A stretch of 64,000 bases of DNA from Jeongeupia sp. HS-3 (GTDB taxonomy: Bacteria > Pseudomonadota > Gammaproteobacteria > Burkholderiales > Chitinibacteraceae), in contig NZ_AP024094.1 of NCBI RefSeq assembly GCF_015140455.1, positions 310,001 to 374,000 on the forward strand. Reading direction: 5' to 3'. Positions 35,750 to 45,744 of the stretch are shown piece after piece; positions within the stretch are counted from its first letter, which is position 1; each line of letters starts with the position of its first letter. The position numbers and the translations under genes were made by a program. Under the pieces are notes generated by a model. That model ran no database searches, was not told the DNA's origin, and saw nothing but the letters and a program-made list of their open reading frames with translations.

Positions 35750-36888
35750 TGCGGTGTCTCCTGAAGGACGGCGCCGCCGGTATCGGCCTCGAGTTGCCAC
35801 CACGCCAGCCAGAAGTCATGGCGCGCCCGGGCAGTGTCGGCGGCGACGGTCAGCTCGGCGGATTTGGCATCGATCAGTTCGTACACGCCGATCAGCATGC
35901 CGTTGTAATGCTTGAGCGCTTCGGCGGAGAGTCGCTTGGCGGCCGGAAGCAGGCGGTTTTGCAGCGTCTCGGCGTGCGCCCACGCGGTGTCGGTTGCTGT
36001 AACGCTGGCGGCGACGTCGTGGGCGATGGCATTGCGCAAGGCCTGCGCCTCATGCCAGGCGGTGGGGAAGTCGTCCAGCGGTCGCCCGGGCAGACTGCCG
36101 TCGGGACCGAACAACGGTAGCGCCAGCGGCGTCGGTATCCGGCCGCTGCTGTAGCCCACGCGTTTGGCCTCCTGCACATGCTCGCGGGCGTCGGCACGCC
36201 GCGACCACGCAAGCTCGGTGAGCCTGGCGGCATCGAGCTTGGGCGGTGACGCGGGTAGTGGCGGCAGGCCGCTGGTGCGCAGTGCGGCGGCGGCAGGCAG
36301 GCCCAGCAAGCGTGCGAGTTGGCCGTGCGCCTGCGCGTAGGCTCGGCGGGCATCGGCTTGATTGCGCTCGGCCTGCAATTGCGTTTGCAGCTTGGGCAGC
36401 GATTGGTAGTCGCTGAGATTGCCGGCCTTCTGCTGTTCGGCGGCGAGTAAAGCCGCAGCCGACGCGGCCTCGGCCAGCTGGTCGGCGATCTCGCGCTGGC
36501 GTTCGGCCAGCGCCAGCGCCAGCCACGCTGCGCGCGTCTCCTTGACGACGTCGAGCATGGCCTGGCGCAGCGGCCGCGTCGCCGGGCGGGACGGGCCGAG
36601 GATGCCGTCGTAGAGCTTGGCTTGCGTCAGTACGCCGGCGGCGAGCAGGCCATCGGGATAAAGCCCCCATTCGGGGTATTGCACCAGCAATTGCGGGTTG
36701 TTGAGCAAGGCCAGCCGGATCGCCAGATCGGCACCGAGCGGCTCGCGCAGTGCGGTGGCGATGGTGGCTGCCGTTTTAGCGGCGTAGCTTGCCGGCAAGC
36801 TTGGCACTTCGGCGTGGGCAAGCGATAGCGCGCAGAATGCCGCGATCAACCCGACCCGGCCGGGGCCGTTGGGGAGTGCAAATGACAT
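35746..36888 (-). CDS. TolC-family outer-membrane protein of the copper operon
   Basis: 380 residues with a signal peptide ending LSLAHAEV. Long amphipathic helices (ERQREIADQLAEAASAAALLAAEQQKAGNLSD and ALKHYNGMLIGVYELIDAKSAELTVAAD) fit the outer-membrane factor fold, shorter than standard TolC. Start ATG 36888 follows GGAG. No RND pump or adaptor is adjacent, so this is probably the stand-alone type seen next to copper oxidases. It is the second gene of the operon. Confidence 0.85.
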   Translation of the reverse strand: MSFALPNGPGRVGLIAAFCALSLAHAEVPSLPASYAAKTAATIATALREPLGADLAIRLALLNNPQLLVQYPEWGLYPDGLLAAGVLTQAKLYDGILGPSRPATRPLRQAMLDVVKETRAAWLALALAERQREIADQLAEAASAAALLAAEQQKAGNLSDYQSLPKLQTQLQAERNQADARRAYAQAHGQLARLLGLPAAAALRTSGLPPLPASPPKLDAARLTELAWSRRADAREHVQEAKRVGYSSGRIPTPLALPLFGPDGSLPGRPLDDFPTAWHEAQALRNAIAHDVAASVTATDTAWAHAETLQNRLLPAAKRLSAEALKHYNGMLIGVYELIDAKSAELTVAADTARARHDFWLAWWQLEADTGGAVLQETPQ

Positions 36889-36934
36889 ATGAGTTCTCCA
36901 GCCGTGCCCGATGGACACGGCGTGTGATCAATCG

Positions 36935-36955
36935 GCCGGCTGCAGCGCAGCCGGC
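36935..36955 (-). promoter_or_regulatory. Intercistronic hairpin in the copper operon
   Basis: GCCGGCTGC (36935-36943) and GCAGCCGGC (36947-36955) form a perfect 9-bp stem with a 3-nt loop between the first and second copper genes. There is no T-run, so it may act as an mRNA processing or stability element. Confidence 0.5.
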
Positions 36956-36987
36956 GACAGCCCTGCCGGTGGCAGGGTGAAGAGAAC

Positions 36988-37356
36988 TCAGTATCTGGGG
37001 GGCTTGAGCGCCGGATCGATAAGGGTATCGAGCGGCGGCGGCGGGGCAGTCGCGACCAGTATCGGCGCGATGGCCGGCGGCGTCATCGCTTGCGGGTGCA
37101 CGATGGGGGGCACGCAGGCGGCACAATGTGCGTCGTCGCATTGGGCGGTCGTTTTCGACGCCGCCTTGCCACTCTCGTGGCAATCGTCCGCTTGGGCTGC
37201 GTCGGCAAGCTGCTCGCCAACGACGCTGGTCGCCTCCGTCGGCACGTGCAGCGGCATGGCGGTCGCATACAGCGATTGCCACGGCAGCAAACACATCAGC
37301 ACCAGCAAGAGCCAGTGGCGGATGTCGCGTCGAGGGGAGGGGGACGGTAGGTACAT
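36988..37356 (-). CDS. Small secreted Cys/His-containing protein of the copper operon (DUF2946-like)
   Basis: 122 residues, start [15 protein letters not shown] chosen because a signal peptide follows ([16 protein letters not shown]). The mature part has [21 protein letters not shown] and ends in ALKPPRY. The layout resembles DUF2946-type proteins that open metal-tolerance operons; I am not certain of the family. Four cysteines and several histidines suggest metal binding. It is the first gene of the leftward copper operon and diverges from the hybrid kinase gene. Confidence 0.65.
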   Translation of the reverse strand: MYLPSPSPRRDIRHWLLLVLMCLLPWQSLYATAMPLHVPTEATSVVGEQLADAAQADDCHESGKAASKTTAQCDDAHCAACVPPIVHPQAMTPPAIAPILVATAPPPPLDTLIDPALKPPRY

Positions 37357-37478
37357 GCCCTGCCAGTGTATGTGGGGCGCGTGCGCCTTGGCAAATTGCC
37401 CGCCAGGACATCGGACTGTCACCGAGCTGCCGCTACGGCTGCTTTATACTGACCGGCTTCGCTTCCCGATATCGCAAC

Positions 37479-39245
37479 ATGGTTTCCGCCCTTCGCCAGC
37501 ATCCCGACGTCCTGATTCGAACCACTCGTCTGCTCTATCGCAATGCCGTCATCGGTCAGGTGATGAGCATGGTGATTGCCAGCCTGCTTTGTTACGGACT
37601 GCGTGACGCGCTACCGGGCGCCGAGCTGCTGGGCTGGCTGGGGCCGGTGCTGCTGATGGCGCTGCTGCGGATTCGTCTGGCCTACGCTTATCGGCGGGCA
37701 CCGGATGATCTGGTCAATGCGCTGAAGTGGCGTCGCCGCTACCTGATTGGCACGGTGGCGGTGGCGCTGTGGTGGAGTGGCGGTGCGCTGGCATTCATGT
37801 TCGGCATGCCACCGGCACCCAGGCTGATTGTTTCGCTGGTGGTCTGCGGGATGGTCGCCGGTAGCGTGCCCATTCTGGCATCGGTACTGCCGGCGTTGCG
37901 CTTCTACGCGACGATGCTGCTGCTGCCGGTGCCGATCACGGCCCTGGCCAGCGGCGAGCCGTACGATGCACTGATCGCGGTGATGTCGCTGCTGTTTCTG
38001 TATACGGTGCTGCGCAGCGCCGGCTTCTTCAACGAGGTGCTCGCCGAGACGATCGAACTTGAGATTGAAAAAGGCACTCTGATTCACGAGCTCAAGGCCG
38101 CAACGCAGGAGGCCGAGGCGGCCAGCCGTGCCAAGAGCGAGTTTCTCGCCAATATCAGCCACGAAATCCGCACACCGATGAACGGCATCGTCGGCATGGC
38201 GCAGTTGCTTGAACACCAGCAACTGGACGCGGCCAGTCGCGAGCAGGTGACGGTGATTCGGGGCTCGACCGATGCACTGCTGACGCTGGTCAACGATGTG
38301 CTCGACCTCTCCCGCATCGAGGCCGGCCATTTCAACCTGGCCCCGGCGCCGTTCTCGCCATCAGAACTGATCGAGTCGCTGGCACGGATGTTTGGCCCGC
38401 AAGCCCGGTTGCGCGGGCTGGCTTTGCATTGGCCCGATCAGAGCTTGCCTGCCGCACTCTACGGTGACGCGGTTCGGCTGAAGCAGGTGTTCGTCAACCT
38501 GATCGGCAACGCACTCAAATTCACGCCACAGGGCGGGATCACCGTGCAGATCAGCTTGGCGCAGCATGACGCCGACGTGATCGAATGGCATGCCAGCGTC
38601 GCCGACACCGGCATCGGCGTGCCGCCAGAGCAGGTCGGGCGGATTTTCGAGGCGTTTTCTCAGGCCGACAGTTCGATTTCGCGCCAATACGGCGGTACCG
38701 GCCTGGGCTTGTCGATTTCGCGCCGGCTGGTGCGAATGATGCGGGGCGAGATGTGGATCGAGGCCAATCAGCCAGGCGGTAGCGTGTTTCACTTCACCGC
38801 GATGCTGCTGGCGTGCGATGCGAAAGCCTTGCCGAGCCAGCCGCCGGCAGCGCGGCCCTTGTCCATCCTTGTGGCCGAAGACAACCCGGTGAACCGGCTG
38901 GTGGCCGAACGCCTGCTCGAAGCCCAGGGGCACACCGTTCGGCTGGCCGATAACGGCCGGCAGGCGATCGAAGCGGCGCGCGCCGGCGGGATCGATCTGA
39001 TCCTGATGGATTTGCAAATGCCCGAGATCGATGGCCTGACCGCGACGCGCTGTATTCGTGGCGCCGAGGACATGACCGGCCGTATGCGCGTGCCTATCGT
39101 CGCGCTGTCGGCCAATGGCATCGTCGAGGAAAAAACCGCCTGCCTGGTGGCCGGAATGGACGATTTCATCGAGAAGCCGCTGCAGCAGGAGGCGCTGGCG
39201 CGGCTGCTCGCGCGCGTGGCCGCCGGTGAGTATGCCGCGCGTTGA
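37479..39245 (+). CDS. Hybrid sensor histidine kinase/response regulator
   Basis: 588 residues. About six membrane segments fill residues ~20-190, with no large periplasmic sensor. A coiled linker leads to the kinase: H-box [20 protein letters not shown]-box [16 protein letters not shown]-boxes [18 protein letters not shown] and [16 protein letters not shown] receiver domain follows, with phospho-Asp in [14 protein letters not shown] and Lys in [11 protein letters not shown] 37479 is chosen because the membrane domain starts there; the frame is open far upstream but non-homologous. It is divergent from the copper operon. The signal is unknown. Confidence 0.9.
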   Translation: MVSALRQHPDVLIRTTRLLYRNAVIGQVMSMVIASLLCYGLRDALPGAELLGWLGPVLLMALLRIRLAYAYRRAPDDLVNALKWRRRYLIGTVAVALWWSGGALAFMFGMPPAPRLIVSLVVCGMVAGSVPILASVLPALRFYATMLLLPVPITALASGEPYDALIAVMSLLFLYTVLRSAGFFNEVLAETIELEIEKGTLIHELKAATQEAEAASRAKSEFLANISHEIRTPMNGIVGMAQLLEHQQLDAASREQVTVIRGSTDALLTLVNDVLDLSRIEAGHFNLAPAPFSPSELIESLARMFGPQARLRGLALHWPDQSLPAALYGDAVRLKQVFVNLIGNALKFTPQGGITVQISLAQHDADVIEWHASVADTGIGVPPEQVGRIFEAFSQADSSISRQYGGTGLGLSISRRLVRMMRGEMWIEANQPGGSVFHFTAMLLACDAKALPSQPPAARPLSILVAEDNPVNRLVAERLLEAQGHTVRLADNGRQAIEAARAGGIDLILMDLQMPEIDGLTATRCIRGAEDMTGRMRVPIVALSANGIVEEKTACLVAGMDDFIEKPLQQEALARLLARVAAGEYAAR

Positions 39246-39331
39246 TGCGCCCATGCCGGGCAGACAATCGGCCTGTCATCGTGTAGATTCGGTAACCGTT
39301 TTCATCATCCACGGGGCCTCGCCCCGACCAC

Positions 39332-40654
39332 ATGGACCCTGCGCTTAGCCAGTTCCTCATGCTCATCGGTGCACTGCTTCTGGTGCTCCTCAACGGCTTC
39401 TTCGTGGCCGCCGAATTCAGTCTCGTCAAACTGCGCCCGACCCGGGTCAAGGCCATCGCCAAGGCCTACGGATTGCGGGGGCGCATGCTCTCCAGAGTCC
39501 ATCACCACCTCGACGCTTATCTCTCCGCCTGCCAGCTCGGTATTACCCTTGCATCGTTAGGCCTGGGCTGGGTCGGCGAGCCGGTTTTTGCCGCGCTGCT
39601 CGAGCCGGTATTCGGCTGGGTCGGTATCGGTAATCCGGCGTTGATCCACACCGTTTCGTTTATTTTTGCCTTCAGTACCATTTCCTTTCTGCACATCGTC
39701 GTCGGCGAACTCGCGCCCAAGACGATGGCCATTCGCATGGCCGAAAAAGTCGGCTTGTGGACTGCCGCGCCGCTGTTTGCGTTTTACTGGTCGATGTATC
39801 CGGCGATCTGGCTGCTCAACAACAGCGCGTTCTGGGTATTGAGGATGATTCGCCTCGACGTCGGTCATGGTCACGAAAGCCATTATTCGGCCGAAGAGCT
39901 CAAGCTTATCCTGCGTGCCAATCGGGATGATCCGGCCTACAACAGCGACGCCATGCGGGTGCTGGCGCATTCGCTCGATTTTACCAAGCTCACCGTTGCC
40001 GATCTGATGCGGCCGTTTTCCGAAGCGGTGACGCTGCATTTCGACGATCCGTGGAGCAAGCAGCTCGATACGATCCGTACCCACCGTTTCAGCCGCTATC
40101 CGGTCGTAGGCGATGACGATCATGTGCTCGGCATGGTGCACGTCAAGGATCTGCTGCTGCTCAGTAACGACGAAGACGAGCCCGAGCTTGATGCCCATCT
40201 GCGCCCGGCGTTGCGGGTGAGTGAAGACATGCCGGCGAATGAACTGTTGCGCCGCTTTCGCGGTGGCGCGGTGCATTTCGCCGTGGTCGGCCCGAAAGGC
40301 GAAGCGCCGTACGGCTTCATCACGCTCGACAACCTGCTGGGCGTACTGGTGGGCGAAATCCGCGACGAATTCCGCCAGACGCACAACGACTGGCTCTGGC
40401 TCGACGACGGCAGCCTGATCGGCAAGGGCTCGCTGCCGCTGTTCACGCTGTCGCGCGCGCTTGGCATCGACGTCGACAGCCCCGAGGCCGAATCGGTCGG
40501 CGGGCTGATCCAGGAAAAACTGGGTCGCTTGCCGGAAGAGGGGGAGCGGCTGTCGTTCGATGGCTTCGACGTCGTGGTCAAGAAAATGCACGGCCCGCGC
40601 ATCGTCAGCGTCCGGGTGATGCCGACCGTACCGACCAGTACCAGAGAGTTCTGA
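39332..40654 (+). CDS. CNNM/CorC-type transporter (DUF21-CBS-CorC)
   Basis: 440 residues. An N-terminal DUF21/CNNM membrane domain of about four segments (FLMLIGALLLVLLNGFFVAAEFSLVKLRPTR), a tandem CBS pair (VADLMRPFSEAVTLHFDDPW and YPVVGDDDHVLGMVHVKDLL), and a C-terminal CorC_HlyC domain (LGRLPEEGERLSFDGFDVVVKKM) are present. Older annotations call these hemolysins; they are now regarded as Mg2+/divalent-cation efflux proteins. It stands alone 87 bp after the kinase gene. Confidence 0.9.
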   Translation: MDPALSQFLMLIGALLLVLLNGFFVAAEFSLVKLRPTRVKAIAKAYGLRGRMLSRVHHHLDAYLSACQLGITLASLGLGWVGEPVFAALLEPVFGWVGIGNPALIHTVSFIFAFSTISFLHIVVGELAPKTMAIRMAEKVGLWTAAPLFAFYWSMYPAIWLLNNSAFWVLRMIRLDVGHGHESHYSAEELKLILRANRDDPAYNSDAMRVLAHSLDFTKLTVADLMRPFSEAVTLHFDDPWSKQLDTIRTHRFSRYPVVGDDDHVLGMVHVKDLLLLSNDEDEPELDAHLRPALRVSEDMPANELLRRFRGGAVHFAVVGPKGEAPYGFITLDNLLGVLVGEIRDEFRQTHNDWLWLDDGSLIGKGSLPLFTLSRALGIDVDSPEAESVGGLIQEKLGRLPEEGERLSFDGFDVVVKKMHGPRIVSVRVMPTVPTSTREF

Positions 40655-40735
40655 TCAGAAGCTTTCGCACATTGACATCACCATGACACCATCCGTTTGC
40701 AACTATGCTGAACCGGATCAAATGGAGACGAACAG

Positions 40736-42385
40736 ATGCGTTTGCGATACCTGAAAACCATGCTGCTGGGCGCTTGTGGCTTGCTGGTTGCCTGCGTTGC
40801 CCCGCCATCCGGCCCCGCCGTGCTGGCCCAACCTGCCCGCCCGTCGTGCGAAGCCTTGTCGCAATGGCAACTGGCCGCGACGAAGATCGGCTTGCCGACC
40901 GGGGGCGCGAAAGTGGATAGCGCGCTCTGGCAGCCGGTGCCGGGGGCACAGACAAGCTATTGCCGTATTCAGGGCCGGATCGAACCGGTCGACCCGGCTG
41001 CGCCGGCCATCCTGTTCGAGGTCGGGCTGCCGGCCAACTGGAACAGCAAGTCGCTGCATCTGGGCGGCGGCGGTTACAACGGTACCGTCGTTGCCGCGAC
41101 CGGCAATGTCCCCGCGCCGCCGCTGGACGCGCCGTTGCCGTTGGCCCGTGGTTACGCGACTTTCGGCAGCGACAGCGGCCATGAAGCGGCCCCGCCTTAC
41201 TCCGACAACCCCGCAACGCGCTCGCTCGACGCCCGGTTCCTGCAGAACGACGAGGCACTGCGCAATTTTGCCGGCGATGCGCTGAAAAAGACTCGTGATG
41301 TCGCGACGGCGCTGCAGGTCGCTTTTTATGGACGGGCGCCTTCGCAACGCTATTTTGCCGGCGGTTCGACCGGCGGGCGCGAGGCGCTCGCCGTGGTGCA
41401 GCGCTGGCCGGACGATTACGACGGTGCAATTTCGGCCTATCCGGCCTGGAATGCTGCAACGCTTGATCTGGCCTTCGGGCGGATCACCCAGGCGCTGTCC
41501 CGGCCCGGCGCGTATCCCGGCCCGGCCAAGCAGGCTTTGCTGTATCAGGCACAGATCGCCGCATGCGATACCGATGACGGTGCCCGTGACGGCCTGATCA
41601 GCCGGCCGGCGGCGTGCGGCTTTGCGCTGAAGTCACTGCGCTGCGCCAAGGGGCGCGATCTCGGTGACACCTGCCTGTCCGATGCGCAGATTGCCGCGAT
41701 CACGACCATGGCCACGCCGATGCGTCTTCAGTACCCGCTTGCCAGCGGGGAAACCGCTTATCCCGGGTTCAACGTGCTCAGCGGTGCCGATCTGCGCAGC
41801 TTCCTCGGCTGGCACGAGCAGGCGCCGACCAGTCCGGCCCAGTTGGGCCAGCCCTACATGTCGCAGTTCTGGGATCAGTGGGTGCGCTATGCGGTGGTTC
41901 GCGACCCGGCGTTCGACTCGCGCCGGCTCGATCCGGAGCGGGCCGGCCCGTACGTCGGCAGAATCAGCGCGCTCACCAGCTTGCAGGACGTCAACCGGAC
42001 CGACCTGAGCCGTTTTGCTGGCCGTGGCGGCAAGCTGATCGTTATGCACGGCGCGGCCGATGCACTCGTCAGCACACGGGCGACGATCGCCTATATGGAC
42101 AGGGTGAAGGCGCGGATGGGCGATGAGCAGACCGGGGCATTCACGCGCTTTTACGTGATTCCGGGCTATGGCCACGTCAACGGCGCCTTCAAGGCATCGT
42201 GGGATTCGCTGACGGCGCTCGATCACTGGGTCGTCGACGGCGTAGCGCCGGTGGCGCCGGTCGTGGCCGATGCCAACGCCGGCATGCAAGGCCGAACCCG
42301 GCCGCTGTGCCTGTACCCGGCATGGCCGCGATACCGGTCGGGCGATGTCAACGCCGCAGCCAGCTTCGAGTGCGTCAAGGGCTAG
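40736..42385 (+). CDS. Tannase/feruloyl-esterase-family lipoprotein lacking the CS-D-HC cysteines
   Basis: 549 residues with a lipobox (GLLVAC, Cys20). The alpha/beta hydrolase follows the tannase family: nucleophile S211 in FAGGSTGGREALAVVQRWP, the calcium-site-like CDTDDGARDGLIS, acid D442 in MHGAADALVS and base H480 in IPGYGHVNG. Family members usually have Cys directly before the Ser and directly after the His (CS-D-HC), joined by a disulphide. Here these are Gly210 and Val481. It probably hydrolyses aromatic or other esters at the cell surface or in the periplasm. The substrate is unknown. Confidence 0.88.
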   Translation: MRLRYLKTMLLGACGLLVACVAPPSGPAVLAQPARPSCEALSQWQLAATKIGLPTGGAKVDSALWQPVPGAQTSYCRIQGRIEPVDPAAPAILFEVGLPANWNSKSLHLGGGGYNGTVVAATGNVPAPPLDAPLPLARGYATFGSDSGHEAAPPYSDNPATRSLDARFLQNDEALRNFAGDALKKTRDVATALQVAFYGRAPSQRYFAGGSTGGREALAVVQRWPDDYDGAISAYPAWNAATLDLAFGRITQALSRPGAYPGPAKQALLYQAQIAACDTDDGARDGLISRPAACGFALKSLRCAKGRDLGDTCLSDAQIAAITTMATPMRLQYPLASGETAYPGFNVLSGADLRSFLGWHEQAPTSPAQLGQPYMSQFWDQWVRYAVVRDPAFDSRRLDPERAGPYVGRISALTSLQDVNRTDLSRFAGRGGKLIVMHGAADALVSTRATIAYMDRVKARMGDEQTGAFTRFYVIPGYGHVNGAFKASWDSLTALDHWVVDGVAPVAPVVADANAGMQGRTRPLCLYPAWPRYRSGDVNAAASFECVKG

Positions 42386-42398
42386 CAGGCTAGCCGGA

Positions 42399-43691
42399 TC
42401 AGTCGTGCATCACGCCGGCGCGCACGCCGCGCCGGTAACGCAGCGTGATCAGCACCATCATCACCGCGACGAATAGCCCGAAGCCGAGCACGATGGCAAC
42501 CATCGGTGGCAGGCCGCCAACGCCAAATTGCGCCACCAGCAGGGGCGAGGCATTGGCCGGCAGTGGCGTACTCAGGTATTTCACCAGCAGCGCGTGAATG
42601 CCGACCATGAGCAGGATGCCGATGTTCTCGTTGAAATTTTGCACCGCAATCGAATGCCCGGCGCCCATCAGCAGGTAGCCGCGATGCTGCAGGATGGCGT
42701 TCAGCGGCACGACGAAGAAACCCGACAGCGCGCCGACGATGAACATCAGCGTCGCCGCGATCGTGCTGTCGTAGACCAGCAGCATGCTCATCACCAGCAT
42801 GCCCATGGCAATACCGGCCGGCAGCACCGAGAACGCACGCTTGAGCGGCACAAATCGGCCGGCGATCACTGCGCCAAAGGCGGTGCCGAAGGCGACCACG
42901 GCGATCAGCATGGTGGCTTTCTCCATGCTGTAGGCGAGCCAGATCACTGCCCAGTTCAGCACCACCAGGCGCATCGTTGCGCCGGCGCCCCAGAACAGCG
43001 TGGTCACCGCCAGCGATAATTGCCCTTGCGGATCCTGCCAGAGGCGTCGGGCGCAGCTGAAAAACTCGCGGGTCATCCGTACCGGCCCGTGGGACAGCGG
43101 CTTGAGCTGGATGTTGAGCTTGGGAATGTAGGCGTTGAGCCAGGCAGCGGCCAGATAGATCAGCACGATGACGAGGATGGCAAATTCCGCCGCCGCCGGC
43201 TGCCAGGGCAGATCGAAGCGCTGCATCCAGTCCAGCGCCTGCCCGCCGGTCAGAAAGCCACCGAGTACGGTGCCGAAAATGATCGCTGCAACCGTCGCAC
43301 CTTCCAGCCAGCCGTTGGCTTCGACCAGTTTCTCGTGCGGCAGATATTCGGTGATCAGCCCGTATTTGGCCGGGCTATACGCCGCAGCGCCAAAGCCGAC
43401 TACCGCATAAGCCAGAATGGGCGGCGCCCCGACAAGCATGCCGATACAGCCGACCAGTTTGATGCCGTTGCAGATCATCATGGCGCGGCCCTTGTGCATC
43501 GAATCGGCAAACGATCCGGCAAACGGCGCCAGCACGACGTAGGAGACGGTAAAACACCATAACAGCATCGACAGATGCCATTCGGGAGCGAGGTGCTCTT
43601 TCAATAGCGCCAAGGCCGCGATGAACAAGGCGTTGTCGGCGAGCGCGGAAAGGAACTGCGCGCCCAGAATCAGGAAAAATCCACGGTCCAT
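42399..43691 (-). CDS. lplT: Lysophospholipid transporter LplT
   Basis: 430 residues, major facilitator fold with about 12 membrane segments. It opens with FFLILGAQFLSALADNALFIAALALL and contains YGLITEYLPHEKLVEANGWLEGATVAAIIFGTVLGG, both characteristic of LplT. It flips lysophospholipids across the inner membrane for reacylation by Aas. The aas gene, often adjacent, is not in the window. It converges with the esterase gene, 13 bp apart. Confidence 0.93.
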   Translation of the reverse strand: MDRGFFLILGAQFLSALADNALFIAALALLKEHLAPEWHLSMLLWCFTVSYVVLAPFAGSFADSMHKGRAMMICNGIKLVGCIGMLVGAPPILAYAVVGFGAAAYSPAKYGLITEYLPHEKLVEANGWLEGATVAAIIFGTVLGGFLTGGQALDWMQRFDLPWQPAAAEFAILVIVLIYLAAAWLNAYIPKLNIQLKPLSHGPVRMTREFFSCARRLWQDPQGQLSLAVTTLFWGAGATMRLVVLNWAVIWLAYSMEKATMLIAVVAFGTAFGAVIAGRFVPLKRAFSVLPAGIAMGMLVMSMLLVYDSTIAATLMFIVGALSGFFVVPLNAILQHRGYLLMGAGHSIAVQNFNENIGILLMVGIHALLVKYLSTPLPANASPLLVAQFGVGGLPPMVAIVLGFGLFVAVMMVLITLRYRRGVRAGVMHD

Positions 43692-43872
43692 GCGATGTCA
43701 TCGTACCTGTGCTTGAGACGACGCGGTTATAACACGTTTGGCTTGCCTGTCGCCTTGTCCCAAGCTTGCGGACGATCATTTGTGTATAGGGTGAAGGGCG
43801 ACAAAGCGACGATCGCAAACAGCTGCGTGCTAAGATAGGGGCCGTTTCTGCACCCGCTCCCGCGCGCCGATA

Positions 43873-44493
43873 ATGGATTCATTGCAACTGCTGGTGAGCG
43901 TCTTCACCGATTACGGCTACCTGGCCGTATTTCTCGTTTTGCTGGCCTGTGGTTTTGGTGTCCCGATTCCCGAGGACATCACCCTCGTTGCCGGCGGCAT
44001 CATCGCCGGTCTGGGCTATGCCAATGTGCACACGATGTTCTTCATCGGCATGGCTGGCGTATTGATCGGCGATTCGGTGATGTTCCTGCTCGGCCGCTAT
44101 TACGGCGCGCATGTACTCAAGTGGCGATGGGTCGCCCGCATCATGACGCCCGAACGCTACGCTGCCGCGCAGGATAAATTCTCCCGTTATGGCAACCGCG
44201 TGCTGTTCGTTGCCCGCTTCCTGCCCGGGCTGCGCTCGCCGATTTTCCTGTCCGCCGGTCTGTGCAATTGCGTGTCGTACTGGCGCTTTCTCTTGCTCGA
44301 TGGCCTGGCTGCGCTGATCAGCGTGCCAATCTGGGTTTATCTCGGTTATTACGGCGCTTACAATCATGAATGGCTGTTGCGCTGGATCAAGCGCGGCCAG
44401 GCCGGGGTGCTGGTGCTGGTTGCCATTGTCGCCGTCATTGTGGCCGTCTGGTACTGGCGTCACCGCCGCAGTGCTAAAGCCTGCCAAGACTGA
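43873..44493 (+). CDS. DedA-family membrane protein
   Basis: 206 residues with about five membrane segments. DedA signatures are the N-terminal GFGVPIPEDITLVAGGIIAG, GRYYGAHVL and FLPGLRSPIFLSAG, with the conserved Arg-x3-Pro-G. DedA proteins are undecaprenyl-phosphate or phospholipid flippases/transporters that support envelope homeostasis. It is followed 31 bp later by alr, also an envelope gene. Confidence 0.92.
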   Translation: MDSLQLLVSVFTDYGYLAVFLVLLACGFGVPIPEDITLVAGGIIAGLGYANVHTMFFIGMAGVLIGDSVMFLLGRYYGAHVLKWRWVARIMTPERYAAAQDKFSRYGNRVLFVARFLPGLRSPIFLSAGLCNCVSYWRFLLLDGLAALISVPIWVYLGYYGAYNHEWLLRWIKRGQAGVLVLVAIVAVIVAVWYWRHRRSAKACQD

Positions 44494-44524
44494 TCCGCCC
44501 CTCTTTACCGGTTCGCCTACCGCC

Positions 44525-45595
44525 ATGTCCCGCCCCATCCAGGTTTTGATCAATCCCGCCGCGATCGCCGGCAACTATCAACGCATCAAGGCGTTGGCAC
44601 CGCAGTCGCGTGCCTACGCCGTGGTCAAGGCCAACGGTTATGGTCACGGTCTGGAGCGCGTCGTTACGGCCTTGCCGGATGCCGATGGCTTCGCCCTGCT
44701 GGAGTTCGGCCGTGCCATCGCCTTGCGCGAGGCCGGCGTGCGCCAGCCGATCCTGATGCTCGAAGGCGTGTTCAGCCCGGACGAGCTGTTGCTCGCTTCG
44801 CAACACGATCTCACCGTGGCCGTGCACGAAGAGCGGGCGCTGGTCTGGCTGGAAACACGGTCGCTGCCGAAACCGGTACACATCTATCTGAAGCTCAATA
44901 CCGGCATGAACCGGCTTGGTTTTGTCGCCGAAACCGCGCCGGCCGTGGTGGCCCGGCTCAGGGCGTGCGCCAATGTCGCCAGCATCACGCTGATGACGCA
45001 CTTTGCGACAGCCGACGATCCCGAACGCGGCATTGCATCGCAGCTGGCGCGCTTCGATGCCGCAGCGGAAGGGCTCGGGCTGCCGATGACGCTCGCCAAC
45101 TCGGCTGCGACCTTCGACTATCCTGAGGTTCACCGCGACTGGGTTCGCCCCGGTGTGGCCCTGTACGGCGCCAGCCCGTTTGCGCATCGCAGCGCTGCAT
45201 CGCTGGGTCTTGTTGCGGCGATGACGCTGAAAAGCGAAATCATCGGCGTACAGACCATTCATCCCGGCGACAGCGTGGGCTATGGCGCGACCTTCTCCGC
45301 GACTGAAACCATGCGCATCGGTATTGTCGCCTGTGGTTACGCCGACGGCTATCCGCGCCATGCCCCGACCGGTACGCCGGTCATCGTCGCGGGCGAGCGC
45401 ACGCGTCTGCTGGGGCGGGTATCGATGGATATGCTCGCGGTCGACCTCAGTCATTTATCGCAAGCGCAGATCGGCAGTCCGGTCGAGCTGTGGGGCAAGA
45501 GCCTGCCGATCGACGAGGTTGCGGCGATGGCGGACACCATCGGTTACGAGCTGATGTGCGCCGTGGCCGCGCGCGTCCCCGTCAAAACCATCTGA
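44525..45595 (+). CDS. alr: Alanine racemase
   Basis: 356 residues, fold-type III PLP enzyme making D-alanine for peptidoglycan. The PLP lysine is K35 in YAVVKANGYGHG, and the second catalytic base is the Tyr in GDSVGYGATF. Other conserved blocks are YLKLNTGMNRLGF, VRPGVALYGASP and RVSMDMLAVDL. ATG 44525 is used; the frame is open upstream into dedA but lacks homology. Length matches the family. Confidence 0.95.
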   Translation: MSRPIQVLINPAAIAGNYQRIKALAPQSRAYAVVKANGYGHGLERVVTALPDADGFALLEFGRAIALREAGVRQPILMLEGVFSPDELLLASQHDLTVAVHEERALVWLETRSLPKPVHIYLKLNTGMNRLGFVAETAPAVVARLRACANVASITLMTHFATADDPERGIASQLARFDAAAEGLGLPMTLANSAATFDYPEVHRDWVRPGVALYGASPFAHRSAASLGLVAAMTLKSEIIGVQTIHPGDSVGYGATFSATETMRIGIVACGYADGYPRHAPTGTPVIVAGERTRLLGRVSMDMLAVDLSHLSQAQIGSPVELWGKSLPIDEVAAMADTIGYELMCAVAARVPVKTI

Positions 45596-45744
45596 CGGGC
45601 CGTTTTTCGGTCTCGTAAAGCAGTCCGGCTTTCATTACAATCTTTCGTTTTGGTATTTATCGCCCGCGATGGTGTGGCCTGTCTCCAACGGGCGCCGATA
45701 GCGGGCGGACCAAACCTCATTTCATTCAACCTGCAGGTTGCATC

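Noticed and set aside
45596-45744. Lysine riboswitch before lysC
   Set aside because: The leader is only about 150 bp and shows none of the long conserved helices of that class.
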